Assembly: GCA_019914945.1 (NCBI GenBank)
Contig: CM034110.1
Span: forward strand, 7,085,808-7,149,807
Length of the DNA: 64,000 nucleotides
Direction of reading: 5' to 3'
Source of the DNA: Typha latifolia
Lineage: Eukaryota; Streptophyta; Magnoliopsida; Poales; Typhaceae
Below are positions 24,401-37,431 of the stretch, piece by piece; the first letter of the stretch is position 1, and every line of letters begins with the position of its first letter. Made by a program: the position numbers and the translations under genes. The notes beneath the pieces are model-generated. The model did no database searches. It had not been told where the DNA came from and saw nothing but the letters and a program-made list of their open reading frames with translations.

Positions 24401-27400
24401 ATAGCAAGAGAGTTTGACTATAGAGAAGAAGCCAATAGCTAATTACTCAATTGAAAGCTTTAGATGCTTGGATTTTTTTTATTTTTTTTTATTTTTTGAG
24501 GTTTGGAATTAATAATTATTGAGGAGTGGAGAGGTAGGGAGACGTGGATGGGTTTTTAATTAGGTCACAAGCTCTTATCAACTTATCGGATAAATATTTT
24601 ATTAGGGTTTGACATTTTGCTTATAAGAAAGTTCTATGTGAGTATGTATGTATGCACTTACCTTGTACATTCACATGTTATGACAAGGACATATGGAATG
24701 GATAGGATGCATATAAAGTTAGTTTTTGTACAAGAGCCTTAGCCACTTGCACAATGCCACGTAGTCGAGATGTGTATGGGTTTTTTTTTTTTAATGTATA
24801 TTGTTCCAAAGTTGCTTATTTGTAACTTGAAGAGGTGTTTAAATGTTAAAAAGAGGCCTAACCCTAGCAATTGTCTATGATTATCATTGAGAGAATTTTA
24901 AAAGAAGATTATTGGCTTTAGACGGAGAGATCGAGGGCTTTAATTTTGATGTTGTTTGTTCTCATATTACTGAAACGGTGAATCAATCTCGATAGTCACT
25001 GAGATTAAAAATCTGTCAAAGAATATAGTGTACTGTGGAATCTAGCAAGCAAAATATTTTAGACGGAGTTGTAAAAATCAACAGATGTTTGTAAATCAAT
25101 CTTATAAACTATGATATTTTTATTCGTGACTGATTTTGATCTGAGTTTAGATTTATAATTTTTTACGTAGTTTAATAGGTAAAAATCTTAGTGTTTATTT
25201 TTTCGTTATTATTTTTAATAAGCAATGGATTAAAAAAGCGTGCCTTGTGTTTATAGTTTTCTTAAGAGATATAGACACATATACCAATTTTTGAGATGTA
25301 AACCCGCAAATATTTTTAAGAAAATATCACATTGTCTTACATTTGCAAACTTTATGCAATTAAAACGGTGTTAGACGACATGCAACAATCTTTACGTGTG
25401 ATTTAGTTAGGACTAAAAAACTCAGCCATTTCCTTTGCATTCTATATGATTTTTGTCATGCCATAATCGTTTTTCCAACAAGAAGATTATCTTCTTGGCA
25501 TTTACATAGCTTGTAGTCCAATTAATTTAACCCTTTTTTTAAGCATCACCACCATCTTGATCATCCGCCAAAAACTCACCTTAATTGTTAATTATAGCGT
25601 AATTAGATGCTACAAGCTACATAATTTTACCCCTCATTTAGTTTGTTTTTAATTTTTTATTATAATAATTTTCTACTGTAAATAAATTGCGAAATAACCA
25701 AACTGCTGGTATCATTTTTGAATCAGACTATATTTCTATAGAAATAATTAATCTTTTTATATATAATTTAATAATAGACTATCGGTTCTAACTTGGTCTA
25801 GCCGACGAGAAGGTTAAATATTTAAGTTTGAAGTACACGAGTAAATTTAAGAAATCAGGCCAAACTAATAAAGTTCTAATTAAATCGATGCCGCAAGGAT
25901 TCAAAAGGGGATTCATTAGAAATGCTTAACTTATAGGAAGAGTTATTAATTTTCATCTATTTTTAGGAGAAGTTTAAAATTTAAACTTGTAATAAACCAT
26001 CAAATAACAAGAATAAATATATGGATATAAGACCTTGGTATATATCTATATGATATCATGATGAGATGTCTTAACTAGTGGAAAAATACAACACAACCTA
26101 AGTAAAAACATTTCATATGAAGTATCATTAAATATTTCAATTAGGATATTTCCTTTTGCCAAATAACCACTGGACCTCTCTTCCGGAAAAGCTTCTCTCA
26201 TCTAGTAGTCTTGCTATAATGAAAAACTTGCGTAACTTTCTTCCACTCTTGTTAGTTAACATCTAATATAATGTGACAGCTGAGATTTTAGCCACAAAAG
26301 AGTTGATAACTTTTTCTATCAATTATATGCATGGAAATGGTTGGACTAAGATTACAAGAGATTTTATGTCACTGACGTCCATGCATGTTGATGACAAGTC
26401 TATTTATATATATGCCAGGCTCAAATATTCTAAGTTTTCCATTGAAAAAATCTCGACTTTAGATGATCACAGTCTTTGATTTGGATCCAAAATTGCAATG
26501 TAACTTGTCATCTACCATTCATCATCTAAAAACCCTTTGATTCTTCTTCAGCATTGACTATATATGCATTAATGCATAGCAGTTGGTAATATGTCACTAT
26601 ACTCCTTGATATCTATGGCCAATTTGTTTTAAGATTTAGAATTATTTCACAGAAAAGGATGGTGAGAGTAAAATCATTAGGTCGGTAACCAAAATAACTT
26701 ATTTTTAAAAATATTATTTCGACTTAAATAGAGCATTTTCTTTTTAGATTCTTGATGAGTTATAATTCATACAAATGATTAAATTACTTTATTTTAAAGA
26801 AAAAGGTAGGGATTTTTTAAGCAATAAAGCATAAATCGAACTAGAAAAGCCCATAATATACGAGATTTTTCACAAATTTCTCTAAGTTTTAAGAGTTTAA
26901 TAACAGAACACTAATACCCGTTTACTTGTGAAATAAGAACATGCTTACTTGATATAAGTCTTCTTATATTACCATAACAAATAAAACAACAATTTAGGCT
27001 TCTACCACTATAATAATACTTGCTTTTCTCTCTAATATTTTTATATTTATCAATTACTATTCTTTATTTTTTTTCTTCGTTCATCCATTATAAAAAATAT
27101 TTTAGTCACTTATTAAATTATTATTTTAACTCTATATCATATTAAATATAATTAAATACTAGTATAAATTCTCTAGTATTAGTCTTATTCCAGGAATAAA
27201 CAACACTGGGAATACTTCATGAAACAATACCTAACAGTGGGATTCCCCTTTTTTTTTCCTTGTGAACTTAGTTTTCAGCTACAAAAAGTGTTAAACATTG
27301 TAAAGCTTTCTTCTTCTTCTTTTCTCTTTATCCACAGTTTGAATCATTCAATGGGTGTGATCATATTGTGTTTGTCCTACGAGTGTAACTTTCGTACAAG

Positions 27401-27673
27401 TATGTATGGAGGAAAAAATTACGCACATGGCATTATGTCATCATGCATATGTCAACGTACATAATTTGAGTCATATGCATCAATCGTATAGCTTATCTAA
27501 TCCTAGAGCTTATCAAGTCAAGTCGACCTTTTACTATAATTTTATTTTATTTATTTTTATTTTTAGGGTTTAATTTGGACCGCGAATTGGGCTTCTAACT
27601 TTCTCGCGTATCAAACTCTACGAAGCATCGGAATTTAGGGCAGCATTTTCCTATCCGAATGGAATTTAAGGAG

Positions 27674-27701
27674 GGATGGATGGATGGATGGATGGATGGA
27701 T
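27674..27701. repeat. (GGAT)n microsatellite
   Basis: About seven GGAT units, immediately followed by TTAGGGTTAG, which matches one and a half plant telomere-like units. Confidence 0.9.
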
Positions 27702-28023
27702 TAGGGTTAGTTGGCTCTTGCTGTCCAACATGGCTTAATTACTTGAATACCCTTCTTAAATCCAAATTGCATATACACCCCCTCTGAAACGGCTATTTTT
27801 GGGATTTAATATTAGTTGGCTTACTCAGTCATACTGTGAGATTCGTGTCTACTCATACGTGTTGTGAATCTAGTTATTTAGAATGCGATCGAGATCATCA
27901 AATACACGTGTTCGATGGCCTACTTTAAAAATTAAATGATCGAGTGCTGATGTGGTATGCAAGAAAAATGAACCAATTTACAAGCGTAATTCGGGAAGAG
28001 GCTAGCTAATTTTGTGCTTGTGA

Positions 28024-28073
28024 CACGTGGAACGGATAGAGAGGTGCGACCAGTCCAACCCCCCCCTATAAAT
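28024..28073 (+). promoter_or_regulatory. G-box/ABRE and TATA box of the CHX gene
   Basis: CACGTG (28024-28029, within GACACGTGGA) lies about 40 bases upstream of CTATAAATA (28066-28074). The TATA box is about 260 bases before the start codon, and the leader contains a likely 5'UTR intron (28229-28331, GTAAGA...TTGCAG). The G-box/ABRE form suggests bZIP control by abscisic acid or stress, which would suit an ion antiporter; this is inference. Confidence 0.5.
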
Positions 28074-28335
28074 AATCATCGTTCCTTTCCCCACACAAAC
28101 TCCAAAGCAAGCATCAGACCCTTCCCTCTCTCCTCTCTCCTCTCTCTTCTGGAGTCCACTTTAGTTTCAGAGTGGACTACGATAAAATCTCTTAATCGCC
28201 ATATATCTGGCCTCTTGATCGATAGAAGGTAAGAAGAATTCCTAACCCTAAACCTCGCCCAATTACATTAGTAATCTCTTTCGGATCAAAGTTCATCTTC
28301 TTAGTTTTCTAGGGATCGATATAAATTGCAGGAGA

Positions 28336-31300
28336 ATGGAGGCGACGAATAGCTCGTGCCCGTCGCCAATGAAGGCGACATCGGAAGGCGCATGGCAAGG
28401 CAACAATCCGCTGCATTTCGCGCTTCCGCTCATCATCCTCCAGATCTGCTTGGTCGTCGTCGTCACTCGCTCTCTCGCCTTCGTTCTCAGGCCACTCCGT
28501 CAGCCCCGTGTCATCGCCGAGATTATTGTGAGTCCTTCTCTCTCTCTCGGAATCTCTTGCTAGAGGTAGTTTGCAAAGGAAAGTTCCAAAGCCATAGTGT
28601 GATTGGAAAGGAAGAAACGGACAAATAGGGCCTTTACTTAGTACCGCCTAAAGAAATGGAGTAGGGTTATAATTGGTACTTAACATAAAATCGAATACAA
28701 GCCAAGCTTTATAGACTTCGGTTAATTTGGCCAACTCTATTAAGATAAGTAGTGCACGCTAAATATGCCGGTCGTCAACTACTTTGCACTTTAACAAGAA
28801 GCTTAATATACTACGTAATAAGAGCTTGCATTGCATGTGATGTAGTACTCGATCCTTAGAAGGTCAACAAACTTAGTGGTTTCGATTAACAAATTAATCT
28901 CGTGACCCTTACGTAGTAGCGTATGAAGAAGATGCCCTAGTCTGGATATCTCCCTTATTCTCACAAATTATTCTCCGTCTCAATGCATGAGAACTGCGTG
29001 GCGATAGCATGATCCCAAAGTTTGTACTGTGTCTAATGGAATAATTAATATCTATCTATTGTGTTAGATACAAGAGTAGAGGTTATGTAGAACATATCCC
29101 ACATAAATTAGGAGTTATAAATAAAATTCGGTTCGACCTAAAAGGATAAATCCTTATTATCATTTGGTTTTTTCTTATTGACCAAATGGAATAGGAATAC
29201 AAGATCATGATAAAGAGAGATGGGATAAGTGATAAGCTCTCATTTATCACTGCTTTCTATCAATTTGGAGGTCGGATAAGAGATAAGGAATAATTCCTTA
29301 AACAAATATGCCCCTACCTTTTTCTCTTTGGATTTTTTTCCATGTATACCTTTTTAAATTAAGTTCTTGATTTATTTACACATATGCCCCATAGTTTACT
29401 TTTTAATAACTAAAAATTAAAACCTTATTGGTAACTAAAAAGACATAAATATCCGTAGGCAAAGTGATGTATGAAAATAAGAATAAGATTTCTTATATCT
29501 TTTTATACTTAAATGGTTGGTTAAAATTTAATAGTTAGTTAAGTTGGAGGATGCAAAATAAAATTATTTAAATATATATATATATATATACGTACAAATA
29601 GATGTGAAATCCATTTTCTTTTCTTACATTTAATTTATCTGAACTTCTGAACTAATCCTCACAGCTTATTCTACCCTCTTACTAGAATAATTTTATCCAG
29701 ACTAATTCTCCTGATATCTTTTTTTTTTGTATTTCGTTGGTGTTGGTGTTCAGGGCGGCATCCTACTCGGCCCGTCGGCTCTCGGCCGGAGCACCAAGTT
29801 CCTGGACTCGGTGTTCCCGGACCGTAGCCTAACGGTGTTGGACACCTTCGCCAACATCGGTCTCCTCTTCTTTCTCTTCCTCGTCGGCCTCGAGCTCGAC
29901 CTCCGGGCCCTCCGCCGTACCGGTCGGAGCGCCGTCGCTATCGCCCTCGCGGGGATCTCTCTTCCCTTCGTCCTTGGCATCGGCACCTCCGTCGTCCTCC
30001 GCTCTACCGTCGTCAAGGACGCCAGCACCGGCCCTCTCCTCGTCTTCATGGGCGTCGCCCTCTCCATCACAGCCTTCCCCGTCCTCGCCCGCATCCTAGC
30101 CGAGCTGAAGCTCCTCACCACAGACCTCGGCCGCATGGCCATGTCCGCAGCCGCCGTCAACGACATCGCCGCCTGGATCCTCCTCGCCCTAGCCATCGCC
30201 CTCTCCGGCGACGGGTCCCCACTTGTATCCCTCTGGGTCCTGCTCTCCGGCGCTGCATTCGTCACCTTCGCCGCCCTCCTCCTCCGCCCCCTCCTCACAT
30301 GGATGGCCCACCGCTCTCCGGAAGGCGAGCCGGTTAAGGAGGTCTACATCTGCGCCACCCTCACCATCGTACTCGCCGCCGGATTCGTCACCGACACCAT
30401 CGGGATCCACGCCCTCTTCGGTGCCTTCATCGTTGGCGTCATCGTCCCCAAGGACAGTCCATTCGCCGGTGTACTCATCGAAAAGGTAACGAAAAAAAAA
30501 AAATCATTGGACCCCCTACATTATATATTTATTGTGGTTTTAGTCCAACGTGTCCCTAAAATATTCACATAATATAGGGTGTGAAATGCACATATATATA
30601 AAACTTTTATAATTTTCAAAATGATTAATCGTTGTAGCTGGAAGACCTCGTCTCCGGGCTTTTCCTCCCGCTCTACTTTGTCTCGAGCGGTCTCAAGACC
30701 AACGTGGCGACTATCTCCGGCGCGAAATCGTGGGGCCTCCTAGTTCTTGTCATCACCAACGCATGCCTCGGAAAGATCGCTGGCACCGTCGTCGTCTCCC
30801 TCCTCGTCCGCGTCCCCATCCGCGAGGCCGTCACCCTCGGCTTCCTCATGAACACCAAGGGCCTCGTCGAGCTCATAGTCCTCAACATCGGCCGTGACCG
30901 CAAGGTTCTGAATGACGAGTCCTTTGCCATCCTTGTCCTCATGGCCCTCTTCACCACCTTCATCACCACCCCCGTCGTCACCGCTATCTACAAACCCGCA
31001 CGCCGCTCCGCCCCCTACAAGCACCGCACCGTCGAACGCACCGACCAAGACAGCGATCTCCGAGTCCTCGCCTGCTTCCACGCCAGCCGCAGTATCCCCT
31101 CCATTATCAACCTCGTCGAGTCCTCCCGCGGGACCCGGCGGCGCCGCCTCACGCTATACGCCATGCACCTCGTCGAGCTCTCCGAGCGCTCCTCCGCCAT
31201 ATCCATGGTGCAAAGGGCTCGTCGGAACGGGGTGCCGTTCTTCAACAAGCGCACCAAAGCCGGGCAGGTCGAGGTGGCCTTCGAAGCGTACCAACAACTA

Positions 31301-32211
31301 AGCTCGGTACACATTCCAACTTAGAAACTTGGGCTCTCATATCTTATTAACTTACTAACTACACTAAAATCTTAAGCTGATCCATTTTATTTTACCAGGT
31401 GTCAGTCCGATCCATGACGGCCATCTCCGACCTCGACACCATTCACGAGGACATCATATCCAGCGCTTCGAGCAAGCGTGTTGCACTCATCATCCTTCCA
31501 TTCCACAAGACGCTCCAAGCCGACGGTTCGCTCGAGTCTCTCGGATCCGCCTACCACCAGATCAACCAGCGCGTGCTCCGCGACGCGCCCTGCTCCGCCG
31601 CCATCCTGGTAGACCGCGGGCTCGGCGGTGCAGCCCAGGTCACTGCTAGCGTCGTGTCTTACACCGTCGCCGTGCTCTTCTTCGGCGGGCCCGACGACCG
31701 CGAGGTGCTCGCCTACGCAACCCGCATGGCGGAGCACCCGGGCGTCTCTGTCACCCTCGCTCGCTTCCGCTTCCTCCCCGCGGTAAGCGAAGACGTTACA
31801 ACCGACGACGCGGCCATCGAGGAGTTCAGAGCGAAAGCTGCGGCGGTGAGCGATGGGTCGGTGAGTTACATGGAGAAGGTTGTCGCGGAGGAGGAGAAGA
31901 GGGGTGTTGTAGTGAGTACGATCGCGGAGATGAGGAGGAGTAACCTCTTCTTGGTTGGGAGGACGACGGCGATGGAGCCGATAATGGAGAGAACAGACTG
32001 CCCCGAGCTGGGGAGCGTCGGGAGCTACTTGGCGTCGGCGGAGTTCTCGACGACAGCGTCGGTGCTGGTGATTCAGAGCTACGACGAATCCAAAGCGGGG
32101 ACGTCAAAATTGGCGGTGGTGGAGGAAGACGACGAGGAGTCGGTGAGCGTGGTGAGCCGGACGGTGGTGCCGGTGGCGTCGCCGGCGTTTAACCAGACTA
32201 CTAGAAAATAG
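28336..32211 (+). CDS. Cation/H+ antiporter, CHX17/18 type
   Basis: Monovalent-cation/proton antiporter of the CPA2 family. Characterised plant CHX17-20 proteins act on endomembranes in K+ and pH homeostasis. Exons 28336-28527, 29754-30485, 30638-31306 and 31399-32211 sum to 2406 nt (801 residues), the usual size. The N-terminal Na+/H+-exchanger domain (about residues 25-430) has many hydrophobic segments. Key residues known from CHX17 are present: E111 in FLVGLELD, the N200-D201 pair in AAVNDIAAW, and K382 in NTKGLVEL. The hydrophilic C-terminal half carries the two USP-like segments, including IVLPFHK-type and [15 protein letters not shown]. Sequence is closest in my recollection to Arabidopsis CHX18. 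Exons 2-4 are very GC-rich while introns are AT-rich. A likely 5'UTR intron precedes the start. The long antisense frames inside are composition artefacts. Confidence 0.95.
29571..29590. repeat. (AT)n tract in CHX intron 1
   Basis: A short alternating AT tract in the 1.2 kb first coding intron. Confidence 0.8.
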
Positions 32212-34780
32212 TAGATCTCTACGTACGTGCCAATCGTCTTTAATGGATTTTTCTCGTCGTCATCGATCGTGACGAGAAAAGTTTATTAAAAGCGATAGTT
32301 CTAGTTCTCGTTTGTTGCAGCTATGTACTAATTTGTACTACACTCGGCTTTTACTGTTAACCGTCTAATTGTGTATATATATATATATACACACACGTAT
32401 AGGTATACATGGGTAAAATAAAAGAACAACTCTAATTTTCTCAGATTGAAGAAGTCCTCCCGGAATCCAAGGAGATCGGATCACTGAAGGAGATAGAATA
32501 GACTTTAGAAGAGCGTCGACCCCAGCTCTCCGCTAGTTTTTTTTTTTTTTTTGGTTGGTGTTCATAAGCTTTGATGCATGCTTTGTATGTTTTATGTTTA
32601 AGATTTCGGATGGTAGACCATGAACTATAGCTAATTTTGGCGTAGATTCTCTCTCTTTTTTTTTGTGACATTTAATTTTTACCTGTTCGACTATTAAATA
32701 TCTCTCATCTGATCTCATGGGGGGCACAAAAAATAAATGAGGAAAATTCTACTAGTTAGACAAAGACCTCGCAATTAAATTAACGACGTTAATACAAAGA
32801 TACACATGTGAGATTAAAATTAGGATTCATTTATTTTATGTTTTCTGTTTTTGTATAGTATGGAGGCTGAATTAATTATCTCACGTGTTCCTTGATGTTA
32901 TGTGCACAAAGAATCTTAATTAAGAACATGTTAATCCATTTAAGTTAAAAGTCTCATTTAATAATCGACCCATATTTATGTTTAATATTCTAACCCATTA
33001 ACATAAAGTTTACCTGATTTTAATCCCTATGTCACTTTGCACACAATGAAGACATGGCGTGTATACTGGTAATACAGTATTAAAACACATAAGCGCACAA
33101 AACTTGCTTGCAACTTGAGGAATCAATTGGAGTATATCTAAAGTCACAAACTTAGTCGTTAGGCTCTACCGATCACTAAAATAAATTATAAGTTCGATTC
33201 TTTCTATGTATAAACATAAATGACCTGACCTGACCTGAGTTGATCAGATTTGAGTCGGTTTCAAAATTAATTTTGAGCCCTAATATTATGCTAACTGCTA
33301 TTAGCTCCATTGCATTAAAGTCAAGCCTAATGCAAGCTCAAACTAAGCTTGAGTGCGTAATTTTAGTGTGATGTGAATTCAAGTCTAATTCGAGCTTGAG
33401 CAATAAATAAGCCCAATTGAAGCCTTAAATTTGGCGGCTCAAATTCAATCCAAACTTAAATTTAATAATGATTGATTAGAATTGGAAGAATTGATTAGAT
33501 CAATTCTACCCACCTAAGATTGAGAGAGCTAGTTTGTGTCCACGCTTAGCTAGAAATTAAACTTGCATCGACCTGCTGAACTTTAGCTATTGGACTTTAT
33601 TTTAAATAATAGAATAAATATTTTAGTATTGCTCCAATTGCTCAATCTATATATATTCAAAGATTAATAACTTTTTTTTGTGTGGCCAAACCCAACTTCG
33701 AACCGGTCAATATGAACCCAACATATGATTCAAAATGTTTGTAAGACTATAATAAATGCACAAACCAACTAGAACTACCTACCTTACGGACGAGCAACTA
33801 ACCCAATTTGATGACGTTAGGGATGACGGAAACCAGGTCAAAGTCAACCTTCGACTCCCTATATATTTTTCTAAGTTAATATGATAACCCTTTTTTTTAA
33901 AAATTAAAAATGTTATTTAATATTTATACTTGCAAAAGGCATCAATATTCTGACCGTATCAAAATGCCAAAATGTTATCCCAAAGGATTGCGATCTCTAT
34001 TAAACTCGAAAAAGCATCATATTAATCTCTAATTTTTTTTAATAGAAAATATTATAGTCTCATGCATCCCATCTTCTCTTTGTACTCATTTTATTAGGCT
34101 AATAAATCTTATGAATTTTAATACAAATCCTAACGCGTGCAAGTTTGGTCATAAAATAATAGACATTATTGTTATTATTATTAATCAAAATAATGGTTTT
34201 GGGTCCACCGGAAGGGCCGCCTCGCAAAAAGATTTCGCGCCAACATTTGAAACAATTATTGGGAATTTTACAAATCAAACCTTTCCTTTTTTTTTTAATT
34301 CGAGAGAATGCTCGTATATAGATTGTTTATTAACTCAGACGTTTAAATATGATACATAAAATAAGAGGGAGATTCAAAGACACAAATCTGTCGTAAATTA
34401 CCGACTTCATCCAACTTTTCAGCAAACCTACAATAATTTATATTTATTACAGCATACGCGCGGTAAAAAGAAACAGGGTATAAGAAAAATAATTACATAT
34501 AATGTAGGGTGTGAAGTATAAAATGCTCATTAAAATTTGGTGACATTGGAAACTTCCCGTGGAGTGGACCAGGTTTGATTTGAATTGAGGGGTATTATTG
34601 TAATAAGATTATATATTTTTGGTTCTTTTATGGGTTATTAGATTTCTTGGTCCAGGGGCAAAGAAATATGTCTGAACCCAAACCTCCTACTAATCTTTTT
34701 CTCTTCTTTTTCTTTGTTTTAGGGTGAGACGTTTCATTTGCCTTCCTCTCCTTCTCACTATAACCTGCAACCAAGAGACG
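32212..34780. other. Intergenic region CHX to tail-anchored protein gene
   Basis: CHX 3'UTR probably extends some 200 bases; AT-rich spacer follows. 33220-33236 is a TGACC triplication. 33260-33450 contains degenerate runs of AAGCTTGAG/TCGAGCTTGAG type, similar to those at 2935-3040. A TATA-like TTATATATT at 34608-34617 may serve the next gene. No gene was recognised. Confidence 0.55.
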
Positions 34781-37431
34781 ATGCCGAGTATGGCCGCCAT
34801 AGCCCTCGACCGGCTCCTCGAAGCCAGCGAAGGCCGCGAAAATCCCAAGGCGTCTCTTCCTATTCGCTCGCCGGCGCTGTACGCTATTCCGGATCCCCTG
34901 CCCGTTTCGGTGGGCCCCTCGTTCCCCTCCTCGCCGAGCTCGGTCTCTCCCTCGCCTTACCTCGTGAACCGCAAGGGCCGGCTGGTTAAGGTGGAGGAGA
35001 AGGAGGTGGAGCAGGAGGTGGTGGTGGTTGTTGGTGACGGTGGTGTTAGGGATGGGGATGGGGATGGTACCGAGACGCCGCGACGGGAGGGAGATTTGGG
35101 CGGTGACGTCGACGACTTCTTCGATCCTTCTTCGAGCGTCGCGAGCTGCAGCAGCAGCGGCGCCGCTGGAGTTTGGAATCGGGCGGCGTCTGTGGTCAGC
35201 CATAGCGAGTTCTATGATGCCGACGAAGGTCATAGCAAACGCTTTTCTTTTGTTGATCAAATGGTTACAAAATTACATTTTTAGGGGTTTTTATTATTGA
35301 AGCGGATTAAGTTTGATTGGTGATGACTAATTGAACTAAAGTAAGTTTTTCGGATAGTATTTTTTTATTATGAACCACTTGTTTTTATTGTAAATATATT
35401 GGAGATGTACTTGGATATATATTATTATCAGTTCTTGTTTAAACAAAACTCAAGCATATATATAGCTATGTAATGTTAAATGTATTGACATATATATGTA
35501 TTTTGGAATACCTATTTTAGTGTAATGCATCCTTCTTGTTCAATATAAAAAAGACATTTAACACGTATAGCCATTGAGTAGCCTGTTGTTATTCTTGATA
35601 ATTGTTCCTTTATCAATGAAGTCTAGTATGATGCATCAACTGTGTGTAACTATTGCATTTCTTGAATATTACATTAATAGTGTTGGTTGATTGGTATGAG
35701 AAATCAGATTTTTATTCCTAAAATGGTCTGTGTATTGTTTGGAGCATTCTTTGATGTTAATCTTACTCACTGCATAAACTAATGATATCATTGGCTTGGG
35801 AATCTGCAGAATTCTTCTCTGATTCTGTTTCACAGTCCTCTCCTTCCTTCAGTAAAGATTTTGTGACTGAACTGTGTGGTTTAAGGCTCACTCTTCTTGA
35901 AGAGATTGAAAAAAGGAAGATAGCAGAGAAGGCCGTTATGGACATGCAAAATTGGTGGCGGCGGATTGGAGAATCTGTGTCGCACATGGGTTTACCGTTG
36001 CCTGTTGACCACCATGGTGAAAATGTTCAACTTGATGCAGATCCTGCAGAAATTTTCCAGGAGATTGTTGTTTCAAAACTTATTTCTGAACAAGTTGACA
36101 GGGGTCTGGTTCGAGCTGAAATTGAAGCAGTTGCGAATGAAGTTATTGATTCAAAGAACCATGAAATTTCTCGTTTGAGAGATCGAGTGCAATATTATGA
36201 AGCTGTGAACCGTGAGATGTACCAGAGGAATCAAGAAGTCATAGGTAAAAAAGCTCTTTGATTATACCAGTTCTATTTCTGTTAGCATTATATGATTTGA
36301 ATGGAATTTAACAAGAACTATTGGTGTATAATAAAATATAAAGCTAGAGAAGCATATTAAAAAAAATTGTTCTCCTTTTATGCACTTATGGAACCTCCAA
36401 AGAGAACAAATTATAAGCCACATCTGAATTTTCACTGTGCTTGTCTAGAAGTATAGCCAGAATGCCAAGATATTTGGGAAGACTGGTTAGATCGGGGCAG
36501 TCTTTCATAATGAGGCCCTCAGTTTTGTGCAAGTGTCACGGGCTTGCTAGCTATAGCATCTTCTGGATTTTGGGATCAGTGCGAACTCATATACACAAAG
36601 GAAGTAATAAAAAATTTCCATTGCTCTTCTCTTTATTTCCTAATGGGATTTTGGCCCATAGTCTATGCCCCAATAAAGAATCCATATCTCTTCATCAATT
36701 CATTTCCCTCATTCTCTTCTTTTTCTTTTGGACTTGGTTGAAGTGCTTGGAGACCTTTTGGCTGAAAAAAATACTTTTAAAAGATAGCTGGGATAGCTGA
36801 AAATTGTCTGTTATAAATGTTTTCAGTTGTCTAGCAACAGCACTATGAGAGGCTTGCTATTTCATGGTTGAGTCTAATGACATGATTTAGCAGAAATGCT
36901 ATTTTTCACTTAATGCTGAGAGGCCGTTGTTTTATTGCCCTCATACTGTACATTTATCTTGTATCTGCTAGTATCCATTTCCTTATACTTTTGTAGCAGT
37001 AGTTTGAATTGTTAGTCATTCATGTCAAGTTAACAATTAGGGTGGCCAATTGGATTTACATGGCCATATTTATTCATTTTGCTTGGTTAATGTAAGGAAC
37101 TGCGGTTAAGTTTCTAAGAGAATGATATATTTTCTAAATTTTAGGCGCATACAAATGAAGTGGTCTATCTGATGCTCTATATGTGTAACATTAGTTACTG
37201 TATGAAGTCTAACAAGCTTCAAGTTATCTTATCATCTACGAATGTGCAGAGTTGGGTCGCCGGAAACGTCTGAGAAGAAAGACAAGGCAGAAGTGGATAT
37301 GGAGCTGCATTGGCTTGTCGATTACCGTTGGTGCTTCTCTCCTCACTTACTCCTATCTGACGGACTCTGCTAAGGAGTCAATGATGATCTCCCAGGATTC
37401 TTCTTCCGGCACTGCAGAGTCAGAGGCATAG
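34781..37431 (+). CDS. Uncharacterised coiled-coil, tail-anchored membrane protein
   Basis: Function unknown. Exons 34781-35228, 35810-36244 and 37250-37431 sum to 1065 nt (354 residues). The first ATG is 34781 (MPSMAAIALDRLLEAS); a second ATG nine bases later is also possible. Residues 1-150 are Ser/Pro/Val-rich and acidic, ending in SHSEFYDADE. Residues about 165-290 look coiled-coil, with LRLTLLEEIEKRKIAEKAV and EISRLRDRVQYYEAVNREM. A strongly basic patch, RRKRLRRKTRQK (298-309), precedes one hydrophobic segment (310-331), and only 23 residues follow. This is the layout of a C-terminally anchored protein facing the cytosol, on an organelle or the nuclear envelope. I do not recognise a named family, although the gene structure and composition look real. 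Confidence 0.85.

Larger units (their letters stand above)
18851..28335. other. Gene-poor AT-rich region
   Basis: About 9.5 kb between the Ole e 1-like and CHX genes in which I find no supported gene. It holds several (AT)n tracts, a tandem duplication at 20380-20483 and an LTR-end plus primer-site relic at 21281-21335. It also holds a GCGTTCGAACGC cluster at 22217-22330 in an LTR-like context, and a (GGAT)n tract at 27674-27701. Short dispersed stretches ending TATTTGCAAAAA recur (20830, 22850, also 43975 and 44520), possibly from one old repeat. The last 300 bases contain the CHX promoter and leader. ORFs of 60-82 codons here lack homology or codon structure that I can recognise. Confidence 0.6.

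Noticed and set aside
26273..26479. 68-codon frame in the gene-poor region
   Set aside because: It starts with a non-ATG codon, has no recognisable family, and is AT-driven like the surrounding DNA.
29750..30298. 182-codon minus-strand frame inside the CHX gene, with others at 30673-30981, 30740-31081 and 31402-31737
   Set aside because: They lie opposite well-supported CHX exons; the GC-rich third positions remove stops in other frames. Translations are Arg/Ser- or Asp/Gly-rich without domain features.
34628..35260. 210-codon minus-strand frame
   Set aside because: It lies opposite exon 1 of the tail-anchored protein gene. The Arg/His-rich translation is low complexity and extends into the leader.
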